64,000 bases of DNA from JAUXEH01 sp965533275 (lineage in GTDB: Bacteria; Acidobacteriota; Aminicenantia; Aminicenantales; Aminicenantaceae). Under the pieces are notes generated by a model, which saw only the letters and a program-made list of their open reading frames with translations, made no database searches and was not told the DNA's origin. The position numbers and the translations under genes are program-made. The stretch is from contig CBESWG010000010.1 in the NCBI GenBank assembly GCA_965533275.1, forward strand, positions 32,411-96,410, read 5' to 3'. Below, in pieces: positions 35,785 to 45,352 of the stretch; positions within the stretch are counted from its first letter, which is position 1, and each line of letters starts with the position of its first letter.

Positions 35785-38700
35785 CTATTTTTTCTCCTTT
35801 ATCCGCTTCAACTCATCCTCGCGCGCGAGAAAACTCTTCCCTTCCGTGATCCAGTCCTCTGCGGGCTCTCCCTTCAGATAGTGTCCGAACCAGGCGAGGA
35901 TACGGCGCTGGTAGTCCTTCTGATTGCTCTTCTTGCGCAGGCCGTGATCCGCCCCGATGTAGCCCAGCATCACCACATTCTTTTTCGCCCGCCGTGCGAT
36001 GTTGTAGAGCATAATGCTTTGGTACCAGGCAATGATCCCATCGGATTCTCCATGTTCGAGCAGGAGGGGTGTCGTCATGTTGTGCACGTTGTAGACCGCG
36101 GAATTGTCGATGTAGGCCTGCAGGTCTTCATAGAGCGCCACCTCCATTCGCTCCTGGCCCGTTTCAATGTGGTCAGTCTCGGCAACGCCGGAGCCCCAGT
36201 GATGGTCGCCGTAGTAGCTCACAAGGTCTGCTATGGGGGCGCCCGCCACCGCAGCCGCGAAGACGCCGTTCGTGTGCGTCGCGATAAAAGAGGTATTGAA
36301 GCCGCCCATGGAGTGCCCGACGACGCCGACTCGCTCTGGATCGACCACGCCCATCTCGATCACCTTGTCTACGCCGGCGGTTATACACTCGACCACGGAC
36401 CAACCCGGCTGCCGCTTCCTGAAGACGATGTCCGGCATCAGCACCAGGTAACCAAGGTGCGTGAAGACACTGACATTGTAATAGCTGCGGTCGGACGGCA
36501 CGATATAGCGGTGTACGGTCTGGGAAAGCAGCTCGTAGTTGTAGACGATCATGGGATGCTTCCTGCCCGGCTCATACCCGGCCGGGTAGAGTAGAGCGCC
36601 CTGCAGCCTCCGTCCCTTATCTGTCACATATTCGATCAGCTCGCTGCGGCCCCAGGCATATTCGGCCTGGAACGCATTGGTTTCTGTGACCTGCTCTGCA
36701 TCCTTCAGGCTTGAGCCGCCGACGAAGATGTCGGGTGAATCATCGAATCCCTGCACCATGTATCGATAGGCGTCGGATTCCTTGGCTTTCGCAAGCGAAG
36801 ACACATACTTATCGATCCAAACGAGCCGTGAAACAGCGCCGGTGGGATCGAGCCGCGCATAGCCCGATTTCTTGGTCCATTCGCCGAAAATACTCAGATA
36901 CACGGGTTTGTCAAGGTCGATCCAGGGCTCTTTCACCAAAGATGAGGGAGCGAACCTCCCCCAGCGCGAACCACCGGACCGTTCATCCAGCCAGACGAGG
37001 CGATGACGGACCTGCTCTGATGCACCGTCCGTGAGCCTCTCCACTCCCGAGCCATCAGGGTCCACTTTCCAGAGGTCGTACTTGTCATAGAGGAAGACAG
37101 ACTCATCCCCTTTTGACCAACCAGCCACACCGAAGGGCGGCTTCTGCAGGCGGTCCGGATAGACCTTCGAGGTAGTGTCCGACTCCACGTCGATGAACGA
37201 GACCGGAGCATTTTCCGTGATATTCGTGATCTTGAGTGTGGCGAGATCGACGGTCCAGTAATGTTTGTCCTGGAGGAAGAGCAGGTACTTTCCGCTGGGC
37301 CCCGCCTCCACGTACCAGTCGTTGATATTTTCCAGGAGTTTTGTGCGCTCGCCGGACGTGATGTCCACGAGATACAGGTCGGCACCCATACGCCCGATCG
37401 ATCTCTCCATGGCATATTTCGACCATTCCTCGACGTAGGCAAGCTTGGAGTGGCGGATAGGCGTGACGTTTTCATGGATCGGATCCATGCCTAGCTGCAC
37501 GAACCTGCCGCTCTTGAGGTGCCACGCAGACAGCATGTTCCGCTGCCGGTCCTGCCTCGCGTGGGTCTTCTGCCAGGGCATCACGTAGACATCCTTCCAG
37601 TGCCAGATCTCGACGGTCGCCGGCTCTTCGGCCGGAGGCTTCGGCTCAGCCTTCCCGGCTGTCTTTGCTGCGGGATTCTTTCCCGGTATTTCGGTAGATC
37701 TCGCCTCAGGCTCATCCGAAGGTTTCCCTTCTCCCTTTTCGGGCTTTTTATCCGGGACCATCTTGTCTTCCCACTCCGCAACTCCGAAGAAAAGTACGCT
37801 GCCATCGTCAGACCAACGCAGGGAACGAAACGTGACCGTCCGCATCCCTTCCGGGAATTCCGGATCCTCAGTGGGACCATAGACGAGCTGTTTCTCATCC
37901 TTGCCGAGGCCGGTCCAGGCCAGCAGGACCTGTGTGGGGCCCTCCTTCTTTTCGTCTTCCATCGCTCTGTACACTGCTAGATCACCCGCATCCCTGCGCC
38001 ACGTTAGCCCCGAATAGACAGAGGAAGACGAGTCCAGCACACGCAGGACTCCCGTTCCGGCATCATACAGATGCACCGCGTTGCCCGTCTTGCCCTCGGC
38101 GCTGATCGTCATCGCTAGCAGGCGGCTCTGCTCCGAGTCCTGCCAGACGAACTGAGACACGTTACCAAAGGTCATGTCACTTCCACTCGCCAGATTTCTG
38201 ACGATCAGGGTCGCCCCCAACCTTTCTCCGGGCCCACTCACAGCGCCCGGGCGTCCGGGTCCTGGAGGGCCGGCCGGAGCTGTGGGGCGATACCTCTGCA
38301 TCGCGAGGTAGGCACCGTCGGAGCTCAGGGAAAAAGACTCCACTCCCTCAAATGTAGAGATCTCGCCCACGGCAAGATCCAGGATGCCTAGCCCATTCTG
38401 TACGGGCTTTTTCTCTTTTCTCAGCTTTTCCCGCTCCTCCTCGGATTGACCGATCAGATAAACGATCCACTTGGAGTCGGAGGAAAATACGGGACGCACT
38501 CCAAACGCAGCCGTTTTAACAGTGCCGTCGGCCAGTTTGATGACCCGCAACTCGTTGTCCCCGTTCGTGCGGTTGATGCCATGCGCCAGCCATTCGCCAT
38601 CCGGTGAGAATCCTCCGTAGCTGCCTGCCGAGACCAGGCTCTCCCACTTGGCGTAATCGTTGAGGGTTGGCGCCGGCTTGGTCTGTGCACTGAGCGTCAC

Positions 38701-38793
38701 GGCGAATGCCATGAAGGCCAACAGAACGGCAAAAAGGACGGGCCGAAACATATGCCTTTCCCCTAATAAACATGATTTCATTGTTGCTGCCAT
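35785..38793 (-). CDS. Exported prolyl-oligopeptidase-like S9 serine peptidase
   Basis: A 1002-residue protein. A signal peptide follows a short lead (about 15-37). PD40-like propeller repeats occupy about 40-640, interrupted by a Pro/Glu/Lys-rich insert (about 340-400). The alpha/beta hydrolase domain has the nucleophile S828 in GHSMGG, with D918 in GESDG and H950 in GADHGL completing the triad. S9 enzymes cleave short peptides; exported forms serve peptide catabolism. The first ATG (38793) has GGAGGG at 7 bases; another ATG at 38751 with GAAAGG is possible and would give a more standard signal peptide. It is convergent with fur, 17 bases apart. Confidence 0.9.
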   Translation of the reverse strand: MAATMKSCLLGERHMFRPVLFAVLLAFMAFAVTLSAQTKPAPTLNDYAKWESLVSAGSYGGFSPDGEWLAHGINRTNGDNELRVIKLADGTVKTAAFGVRPVFSSDSKWIVYLIGQSEEEREKLRKEKKPVQNGLGILDLAVGEISTFEGVESFSLSSDGAYLAMQRYRPTAPAGPPGPGRPGAVSGPGERLGATLIVRNLASGSDMTFGNVSQFVWQDSEQSRLLAMTISAEGKTGNAVHLYDAGTGVLRVLDSSSSVYSGLTWRRDAGDLAVYRAMEDEKKEGPTQVLLAWTGLGKDEKQLVYGPTEDPEFPEGMRTVTFRSLRWSDDGSVLFFGVAEWEDKMVPDKKPEKGEGKPSDEPEARSTEIPGKNPAAKTAGKAEPKPPAEEPATVEIWHWKDVYVMPWQKTHARQDRQRNMLSAWHLKSGRFVQLGMDPIHENVTPIRHSKLAYVEEWSKYAMERSIGRMGADLYLVDITSGERTKLLENINDWYVEAGPSGKYLLFLQDKHYWTVDLATLKITNITENAPVSFIDVESDTTSKVYPDRLQKPPFGVAGWSKGDESVFLYDKYDLWKVDPDGSGVERLTDGASEQVRHRLVWLDERSGGSRWGRFAPSSLVKEPWIDLDKPVYLSIFGEWTKKSGYARLDPTGAVSRLVWIDKYVSSLAKAKESDAYRYMVQGFDDSPDIFVGGSSLKDAEQVTETNAFQAEYAWGRSELIEYVTDKGRRLQGALLYPAGYEPGRKHPMIVYNYELLSQTVHRYIVPSDRSYYNVSVFTHLGYLVLMPDIVFRKRQPGWSVVECITAGVDKVIEMGVVDPERVGVVGHSMGGFNTSFIATHTNGVFAAAVAGAPIADLVSYYGDHHWGSGVAETDHIETGQERMEVALYEDLQAYIDNSAVYNVHNMTTPLLLEHGESDGIIAWYQSIMLYNIARRAKKNVVMLGYIGADHGLRKKSNQKDYQRRILAWFGHYLKGEPAEDWITEGKSFLAREDELKRIKEKK

Positions 38794-39019
38794 GATCGTT
38801 CCCTCCAGATCTATCCGGTCGATGATTTGACTACCACACCATTGATATCACCTGGCCCTTCTTTGAGTCAATATCAGAGAAAAAATAGCCGCCGACGATC
38901 CATCTTTAGCAAGATAGATTGCGGAACCGGAATTCGTGGGAAACCCTTCTGTTCCGCAGTCGTATAGGATAGTAGAAACTGATTTACCATACACCTATCT
39001 GACTCCAGGGAGGGGAAGA

Positions 39020-40237
39020 ATGAGTAAAAATACCACAACCAAGGGACGCAGGGATTTCATCAAACACAGCGTCGCAGGATTGACAGGTGCAGTTCTAGCG
39101 CCCGCCGCGCTGAAATTGGAGGGCAAGTCCTCAAGCCCGCAAAAGGAAAAAAAGGACCTCGTCTACCGGACGCTCGGCAAGACCGGAATCAAGGTCCCCG
39201 TGGTCAGCATGGGAACTTACGATGCCACTACCGTGATAAACGCGGCCCTGGATTCAGGGATTTCCCACATCGACACCTCGGCCGACTACAACGAGGGCAA
39301 CGACGAACGCATGTTCGGCAAGGTCTTCAAGAGCAGGCCCCGCGATTCCATCGTCATCGGAACCAGCGTCGGGATGTGGCAGTACAGGACGGTCGATCAG
39401 GTCAAGACCGCTATCTCGGAAGAGAAGCTCCGGGAATACATCGAAGGCAGCCTGGAGAGGCTGGACGTGGATTCCATCGATATCTACTACCTGGGCGGCA
39501 TCCAGCACAAAGAGATCGCACTGCACAAGCCCTACCTCGATATTCTCCAAGAGTACAAAAAATCAGGAAAGTTGAAATATCTCGGGGTGACCACGCATTC
39601 CAATGAGCCGGAGATCATTCGAGCAGCCACCGACAGCGGTGTCTACGATGTCATTTTGACGGCCTACAATTTCAGGAAAAACAACCGGAAAGAAATCAAG
39701 GAGGCCGTGGCCTATGCCGCCGGCAAAGGTATGGGCATCGTCGCAATGAAGACCCAGGCCGGTGTTTATTGGGATCGAAAAGACAAGTCCACCATGATCA
39801 ACATGAAGGCCGCCCTGAAATGGGCCCTGCAGGACGAAAACATCCACACGGCCATTCCGAGCTTCAAGAATGTCGACCAGCTGAACGAGGCGGTCTCGGT
39901 CATGGAGAACCTCTCGCTGACCGCTCAAGAGAAGACCGACCTCAAGCTGGACCAGGGGGAGTCCGCTATGGGCCTGTTCTGCTCGCAGTGCAATGAATGT
40001 GTGCCGCAGTGCCCGGCCAACCTGGACATCCCCACCCTGATGCGGAGCTACATGTACGCCTACGGCTACGGCAGCCCCGCCAAGGCTCGGGAAACCCTGG
40101 AGTACACAGGCCTCAAGGCAGTCCCCTGCTCCAAGTGCGAATCCTGCAGCGTGACCTGCGCGTCGGGATTTGATGTGAAGCAGAAGATCGCAGACATCGT
40201 GCGGCTTAAGGATGTCCCCCTCGAATTTCTGGTGTGA
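39020..40237 (+). CDS. Tat-exported aldo/keto-reductase-like protein with C-terminal 4Fe-4S domain
   Basis: A 405-residue protein. A twin-arginine-type start (GRRDFIKHSVAGLTGA) predicts export. An aldo/keto reductase barrel spans about 45-320, with D85 and Y90 in the expected places. The usual catalytic Lys (TK) is replaced by S116 in GTSVG, and the usual His is not found in the IDIYYLGG strand. At the C-terminus two cysteine clusters, CSQCNECVPQC...P and CSKCESCSVTC, form a ferredoxin-like module of the type often fused to this family. It is therefore more likely an electron-transfer oxidoreductase than a classic NADPH reductase. ATG at 39020 follows GGAGGGG; an upstream open frame from 38936 is not supported. 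Confidence 0.85.
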   Translation: MSKNTTTKGRRDFIKHSVAGLTGAVLAPAALKLEGKSSSPQKEKKDLVYRTLGKTGIKVPVVSMGTYDATTVINAALDSGISHIDTSADYNEGNDERMFGKVFKSRPRDSIVIGTSVGMWQYRTVDQVKTAISEEKLREYIEGSLERLDVDSIDIYYLGGIQHKEIALHKPYLDILQEYKKSGKLKYLGVTTHSNEPEIIRAATDSGVYDVILTAYNFRKNNRKEIKEAVAYAAGKGMGIVAMKTQAGVYWDRKDKSTMINMKAALKWALQDENIHTAIPSFKNVDQLNEAVSVMENLSLTAQEKTDLKLDQGESAMGLFCSQCNECVPQCPANLDIPTLMRSYMYAYGYGSPAKARETLEYTGLKAVPCSKCESCSVTCASGFDVKQKIADIVRLKDVPLEFLV

Positions 40238-40286
40238 TCGCCTAGCTCAAAGTTTTTGCCAACCTTTTAGTTTCAGCTGCGTACAT

Positions 40287-40300
40287 AGGTATATATATCT
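40287..40300. promoter_or_regulatory. Near-palindromic AT-rich site upstream of padR
   Basis: AGGTATATATATCT is a 14-bp near-palindrome with one mismatched base pair, 30 bases before the PadR ATG. It probably overlaps the -10 region and is a candidate site for PadR self-control. Confidence 0.3.
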
Positions 40301-40329
40301 GTTTATGATATTAATCGAGGTGAGACGAC

Positions 40330-40665
40330 ATGAAGCTGCTATCACGATCCGAGGAAGTGATCCTGCTCACGATCCTCAAACTTGAAGACGAGGCTTATGG
40401 AGTGAATATCCGGGAGCAGATCCAGAAGGATTCCGGGGACCTCTGGTCCTTCGCCTCGATCTACTCCCCGCTGGACAAACTGTACCGGAAAGGCTTCGTC
40501 CAAAAGGATAAAGGGACTCCCATGCCAGAGCGAGGCGGCAAGAGCAAATACTACTACCGCCTGACCCGGGATGGAATGCAGGCGCTGCTGAAGATCCGTG
40601 AGGCTCAGGAAAAATTCTGGTCGGGCCTCCCGGAAATGACCCTCAAGAAAGAATCGAAAAACTGA
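40330..40665 (+). CDS. PadR-family transcriptional regulator
   Basis: A 111-residue winged-helix protein, paralogous to the one at 27938. LSRSEEVILLTILKLEDEAYGVNI is the PadR first helix region, SIYSPLDKLYRKGFVQ the recognition segment and GGKSKYYYRLT the wing. GAGGTGA precedes the ATG. The permease ATG begins two bases after its stop codon, so it almost certainly belongs with that transporter. Confidence 0.9.
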   Translation: MKLLSRSEEVILLTILKLEDEAYGVNIREQIQKDSGDLWSFASIYSPLDKLYRKGFVQKDKGTPMPERGGKSKYYYRLTRDGMQALLKIREAQEKFWSGLPEMTLKKESKN

Positions 40666-40666
40666 A

Positions 40667-43225
40667 ATGAGCAAGCGAAGACCTCCTGTGCCGGCCGATC
40701 TTCTGCTGAGGATACTGCTCGTCGACGAGGAATATGACGAGAGATCCGGCGACCTGGAGGAAGTATTTCGCTCGATCACAGAAGAAAAGGGAGTGCTGAG
40801 GGGCCACATCTGGTACTGGTTCCAGGTGCTGAAGGGCCTACTCCCCTTTGCCAAGAATACGCTCTATTGGAGGACGATCATGCTGCGGAACTACATCAAG
40901 ATCACGCTCAGGAATATTCGGAGACACAAAGCCTTCTCGTTCATCAACATAGCTGGGCTGGCCATCGGCATCGCCTGCTGCCTGCTCCTGCTCCTGTGGG
41001 TGCAGGATGAGCTCAGCTACGACCGCTTTCATTCTAACGCCGATTCGATCTATAGGCTTATCGAAAAGGTTCAGAGTAACGAGGGAGAAAGCCACACCTT
41101 TACTCACCCTGCGCCACACGGCCCCACAGCCCAATCCAAGGCTCCCGAGATCGTCGACTATGTCCGGATCTATTCCTCGAATACTCTCATACAATTCGAA
41201 GAAAATGGCTTCACCCTGCGTGGAGCTGTAACCGATCCCACCTTTTACGAGGTTTTCACTTTCCCTCTAATATCCAGCACATCCCGATCTGTGCTCTCTT
41301 CTCCCAAGTCCGTGGTGCTGTCCGAAAAAACAGCAGGGCTGCTGTTTGGCAACCAGGATCCCCTCGGAAAGACCGTCTCGATCGCGGGATTAGGGGAAGT
41401 CCTGGTCACTGGAGTGATGCAGGATATCCCGGCCAATTCACATTTCACATTCGACTATGCCGTACCCATGAGTCTTTACGAGCAGGCGGGGTACCAGATG
41501 GACAACTGGGGCGATTCCCGCTTTTTTACCTATGTCCAGCTGAGTGCCGGTGCCTCGGCTTCTGGAGTCGCAGACAAGATCAAGCACCTCGACAGGGAAA
41601 GATGGCCGGATTCCAACAGCGAATTTTCCCTGCAGCCCTTAGGGAGGATCCGCCTCTTCCAACCAGACGGGAGTGCCGGGGCCATCGCCTACGTCTATAT
41701 CTTCTCAGCCGTCGCGGCCCTGATCCTGCTCATCGCCTGCATCAACTTCATGAACCTGGCCACAGCGCGGTCCGTGAAGAGATCCCGCGAGATCGGGCTG
41801 AGAAAGGTCGTGGGCGCCCAGCGCCTCCAGATCATCAGCCAGCTGTTGGGGGAATCCCTCCTGTTTACACTCATATCCCTCACCTTGGCACTAGCGATCG
41901 TCTGGACCATGCTGCCGGCATTCAATACGCTGGCGGCAAAAACCCTGAGCTTCAATCCCCTGACCAACCTCAACATCTTCCTGGGGCTGCTGGGGATCAC
42001 GCTGCTTACCGGGCTGCTGGCCGGCAGCTATCCGGCATTCTTCCTGTCCTCATTCAGGCCGGCGAGAGTCTTGAAATCCTTGCATACGCCCGGAGCCAAG
42101 TCCGGTGCTCCCCTCCTCCGCAAGGCGATGGTGACCCTGCAGTTCACCCTCTCCATAGGCCTGATCATCGGGACCACGATCATCTACAAACAGATCCGCT
42201 ACATGAAATACAAGGATCTGGGCATCACCAAAGACAACATCCTCTGCGCCAAGGTCAATGACCTGGCGGAGGACTTCGAATCGATCAAGAGTGAATTGGC
42301 GAGCAATCCCAATATCCTCAAGGTGACTGCGACATTTGCGCCTCCGGCCTACGCCTCCCTCGGAACCAGGCAGCTGGATGCATGGGAGGGCAAAAAGCCG
42401 GGCGAACGATTCGATATGGATCTGCTGTTTGGAGACTTCGACTACCTGGATACCTTCGACATGGAGATCGTGGCTGGACGCGCTTTCTCCCGCGAGTTTT
42501 CCACAGACGCCGGCCAGGCATTTATTGTGAACGAGGCGGCCGTCAAGGCAATGGGCTTTCAGGATCCCATTGGGAAAACCATGGCCTGGAACAATAAAAG
42601 CGGCCCCATCATCGGAGTAGTCAAGAACTTTCACCTGTCCTCGCTGCACCAGGAAATAAAACCCTTGGGCATCATGGTCCTTCCCTGGTACAACTATCTG
42701 TGCTTCCGCCTCCACCCTCAAAATATCGCCGGGACCATGGACTTCATCAAGTCGACGGTCCAGAAATTCCGGCCCAACCAGGAGATCACCTACACATTCA
42801 TGGACGAGTGGATCGATGCCCGCTATCGGGCGGAAGAGAGGATGGGAAAGATCATCCAATACTTCACGGTCCTGGCGATCGCCATCTCCTGCCTGGGACT
42901 GTTGGGCCTGACTTCCTTCACCGCCGAACAGAGGACCAAAGAGATCGGGATACGCAAAGTCCTGGGATCGACGGTCTCGCGGATCGTGCTGCTCCTGTCG
43001 GCGGACTTCCTCAAGTGGGTGATCGCCGGCAACCTCATTGCCTGGCCGCTCGCCTACCTGCTCATGAAGAACTGGCTGCAGAATTTCGCCTACCGAGCCA
43101 GCATCGATGCCTGGATCTTCGTACTGGCGGGAGCCGGGGCGCTGACGATCGCGATGCTCGCCGTGAGCTATCAGTCCGTGCGCGCCGCCCTGGCCAATCC
43201 CATCGATTCACTGAAGTACGAATAG
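40667..43225 (+). CDS. FtsX/MacB-type ABC transporter permease with N-terminal prefix domain
   Basis: An 852-residue inner-membrane protein. A prefix helix region (1-65) precedes a first transmembrane helix (about 97-115, FINIAGLAIGIACCLLLLLWV). A MacB_PCD periplasmic domain follows, then three FtsX helices (about 345-490, with ATARSVKRSREIGLRKVVGA), a second periplasmic domain (500-730) and the final FtsX block with the repeat motif RTKEIGIRKVLGS, ending NPIDSLKYE. Duplicated halves on one chain suggest it works as a monomer with two ATPases, but no ATPase gene lies nearby. MacB-type systems drive export by mechanotransmission. It is intact, unlike its paralogue at 28267. Confidence 0.92.
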   Translation: MSKRRPPVPADLLLRILLVDEEYDERSGDLEEVFRSITEEKGVLRGHIWYWFQVLKGLLPFAKNTLYWRTIMLRNYIKITLRNIRRHKAFSFINIAGLAIGIACCLLLLLWVQDELSYDRFHSNADSIYRLIEKVQSNEGESHTFTHPAPHGPTAQSKAPEIVDYVRIYSSNTLIQFEENGFTLRGAVTDPTFYEVFTFPLISSTSRSVLSSPKSVVLSEKTAGLLFGNQDPLGKTVSIAGLGEVLVTGVMQDIPANSHFTFDYAVPMSLYEQAGYQMDNWGDSRFFTYVQLSAGASASGVADKIKHLDRERWPDSNSEFSLQPLGRIRLFQPDGSAGAIAYVYIFSAVAALILLIACINFMNLATARSVKRSREIGLRKVVGAQRLQIISQLLGESLLFTLISLTLALAIVWTMLPAFNTLAAKTLSFNPLTNLNIFLGLLGITLLTGLLAGSYPAFFLSSFRPARVLKSLHTPGAKSGAPLLRKAMVTLQFTLSIGLIIGTTIIYKQIRYMKYKDLGITKDNILCAKVNDLAEDFESIKSELASNPNILKVTATFAPPAYASLGTRQLDAWEGKKPGERFDMDLLFGDFDYLDTFDMEIVAGRAFSREFSTDAGQAFIVNEAAVKAMGFQDPIGKTMAWNNKSGPIIGVVKNFHLSSLHQEIKPLGIMVLPWYNYLCFRLHPQNIAGTMDFIKSTVQKFRPNQEITYTFMDEWIDARYRAEERMGKIIQYFTVLAIAISCLGLLGLTSFTAEQRTKEIGIRKVLGSTVSRIVLLLSADFLKWVIAGNLIAWPLAYLLMKNWLQNFAYRASIDAWIFVLAGAGALTIAMLAVSYQSVRAALANPIDSLKYE

Positions 43226-43256
43226 AGAAAACTTATAGAAAGCCCCTGAATCGATA

Positions 43257-43278
43257 CCGATCGAATCGGCTGCAGCCG
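43257..43278. repeat. Adjacent palindromes in the permease/DUF885 gap
   Basis: CCGAT-CGA-ATCGG (43257-43269) and the perfect 12-bp palindrome CGGCTGCAGCCG (43267-43278) overlap by three bases. They lie 30 bases past the permease stop. There is no T-run after them, so they are not a simple terminator. They may be a protein-binding site or a degraded hairpin. Confidence 0.3.
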
Positions 43279-43347
43279 CACATGTCAATCGAGGTCATGA
43301 GGGCCGTACTGTAAAACAGCAAACTGTCAGGGTCATTTACTCCCCGG

Positions 43348-43356
43348 TGATATAAT
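43348..43356 (+). promoter_or_regulatory. Extended -10 promoter of the DUF885 gene
   Basis: TGATATAAT combines a perfect TATAAT box (43351-43356) with the TG of an extended -10 element. It lies 32 bases before the ATG at 43389. No good -35 box is seen, which an extended -10 can make up for. Confidence 0.5.
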
Positions 43357-43388
43357 ACATGAGGGTAAAAAGAAGCCGGAGTATATTC

Positions 43389-45311
43389 ATGAGAAAATAT
43401 CTTGTTCTGACACAGGCGGTCTTTGTCGTGGGCCTCATATTCCTTGTGCCACAGTTGCCTCTCTCAGCTCAGACAAACCCCGAAACCCAGCGGCTCTATA
43501 CTTTTATCGATCAGGTCATCTACAACTCATGGGGCATCTACTACAATATCGGCCCGGAAGAAACTACCAAGGACAAATGGCCCGATTATTCCGATGAGAC
43601 ATTGTCAGAATTGAACGATCTTTTCGGATATGCCCTCGCTACTCTGCAGAGCGATTTCAACTACAACGCGCTGGACTATCAAGGCAAGCTCACCTATCGG
43701 ATTTTCGACCGCTACGCGAAACAGGAGATGCTGTTCTACGAATACCGGCTCAATGCCTACGCGATCGACCAGTGGAACGGGAGGCACACATACCTCCCGT
43801 CGTATCTCATCAACTTTCACAGGATCGAATCATATTTCGATGCCGCCGCCTACATCACAAGGCTCGAGAAATTCGGCGATGTTTTCGATCAGGTGATCGA
43901 AAGCTGCGAGAGCAGGAGGCTCTTCGGGTGCATCCCGCCGAAGAGCATCTTCCCTGCCATACTCGAGACGGCCCGGAATGTGATCAAGGGCTATCCCATC
44001 GATCCCGATTCCTCGGAGTTCAACGCGCTCTATGCGGATTTCAAGCGAAAGGTCGATGCTGCTCCCATCACGGCCGCCCAGAAGGACGGCCTCATGGTTC
44101 AGGTCGAAGGCGTCCTGATGGAGGACGTGAAACCTGCTTATGACAGGCTGATCTCATATATCGAGGGGCTGGAGAAACTGGCGCCAACAACCCATGGTGT
44201 CGGGGCCATGCCCAACGGCAAAGCCTACTACCGTATGATGCTGGAGCACAGGACCTCCACCGATCTCACCCCGAATCAGGTCCACAAGCTGGGCAGGCAG
44301 AACGTACGCCGCATCCGTGGGGAGATGAAGCAGATCATGAAGCAGGTTGGATTCCCCAGCAACAACCTGCGCGATTTCTTCACCTTCTTCAGGACCGACA
44401 AGCGTTTTTATCTCAAGACCAACAATCACGGCAGGAAAAAATACCTCAAACTGGCCAACCGATATCTCGACGGGATGTGGGCAAAGACGGACGAGATGTT
44501 CACCATTTTCCCCCTCTCGGAATTGATCGTCAAGCGCGTGGAGGCCTACAAGGAAAAGACCACCCTCAGGGCCTGGTATTCTCCGGGCTCGGCCGATGGC
44601 GTGCGCCCCGGTGCCTACTACCTGAACCTGTACGACATGAACGACCAACCGCTCTACGAACTCGAGGCCCTGTCCTATCACGAGGGCGTGCCCGGGCACC
44701 ACTTCCAGGTCAGCCTCGCCAACGAGAAGGACTACGGCACGTACCTGAGGCCTGAGGGAAGCGGCACCACCGCATATGTTGAGGGTTGGGCGCTCTACAC
44801 GGAAAAGATGACCAAGGAGTTTGGCTTCTATCAGGACCCCTACTCCGATTTCGGCAGGCTCTCGATGGAAATGCTGCGGGCGTGCAGACTGGTTGTCGAC
44901 ACCGGGATCCACACCAAGGGCTGGTCGCGCCAGCGGGCCATCGATTACATCATGAAGCACACGCCCGAGACCCTGGACAATGTCACGGCAGAGGTCGACC
45001 GCTACGCCATCTTGACGGCACAGGCGACGGCCTACATGGTTGGAAAGCTGAAGATCGAGGAGATCCGTTCCAAGGTTGAGGCCAAACTCGGGGAGAGATT
45101 CGACATCCGGGCTTTCCATGATGAGCTTCTGACACACGGGCCCCTGCCCCTATACTTTCTGGAAGACGTCATGGAAGACTGGAGCGATTCCATCCTGTCA
45201 GGCATGACACTCCATGCCCGTCCGCCCCTTATGATCCCACTAAGGGAAGTGCCGCAGTGGGTGATCGAGCTGCGCAGGATAAAAAAGGACGATTTGAATG
45301 AATTGTATTAA
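43389..45311 (+). CDS. Exported DUF885-family metallopeptidase-like protein
   Basis: A 640-residue protein with a signal peptide ending at LSAQ (about residue 28). It is mostly helical, as in the DUF885 (M32-like) family. The zinc-ligand motif is HEGVPGHH (431-438), with the third ligand expected in the EGWALYTEKM helix (about 457-466). The C-terminal segment ETLDNVTAEVDRY...QATAYMVGKLKI is also typical. Relatives are thought to be carboxypeptidase-like zinc enzymes; no specific substrate is known. ATG at 43389 was chosen over the ATG 30 bases upstream because GGAG lies at good spacing and the signal peptide then starts normally. Confidence 0.87.
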   Translation: MRKYLVLTQAVFVVGLIFLVPQLPLSAQTNPETQRLYTFIDQVIYNSWGIYYNIGPEETTKDKWPDYSDETLSELNDLFGYALATLQSDFNYNALDYQGKLTYRIFDRYAKQEMLFYEYRLNAYAIDQWNGRHTYLPSYLINFHRIESYFDAAAYITRLEKFGDVFDQVIESCESRRLFGCIPPKSIFPAILETARNVIKGYPIDPDSSEFNALYADFKRKVDAAPITAAQKDGLMVQVEGVLMEDVKPAYDRLISYIEGLEKLAPTTHGVGAMPNGKAYYRMMLEHRTSTDLTPNQVHKLGRQNVRRIRGEMKQIMKQVGFPSNNLRDFFTFFRTDKRFYLKTNNHGRKKYLKLANRYLDGMWAKTDEMFTIFPLSELIVKRVEAYKEKTTLRAWYSPGSADGVRPGAYYLNLYDMNDQPLYELEALSYHEGVPGHHFQVSLANEKDYGTYLRPEGSGTTAYVEGWALYTEKMTKEFGFYQDPYSDFGRLSMEMLRACRLVVDTGIHTKGWSRQRAIDYIMKHTPETLDNVTAEVDRYAILTAQATAYMVGKLKIEEIRSKVEAKLGERFDIRAFHDELLTHGPLPLYFLEDVMEDWSDSILSGMTLHARPPLMIPLREVPQWVIELRRIKKDDLNELY

Positions 45312-45352
45312 GTAGGAGTAGTTATGTATGATTGAGTCAAGGACAATTCGAT

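Noticed and set aside
45332..45352. A TTG start giving a seven-residue longer version of the small membrane protein.
   Set aside because: The AGGAG there is 13 bases away; the ATG at 45353 has a better-placed AAGGA.
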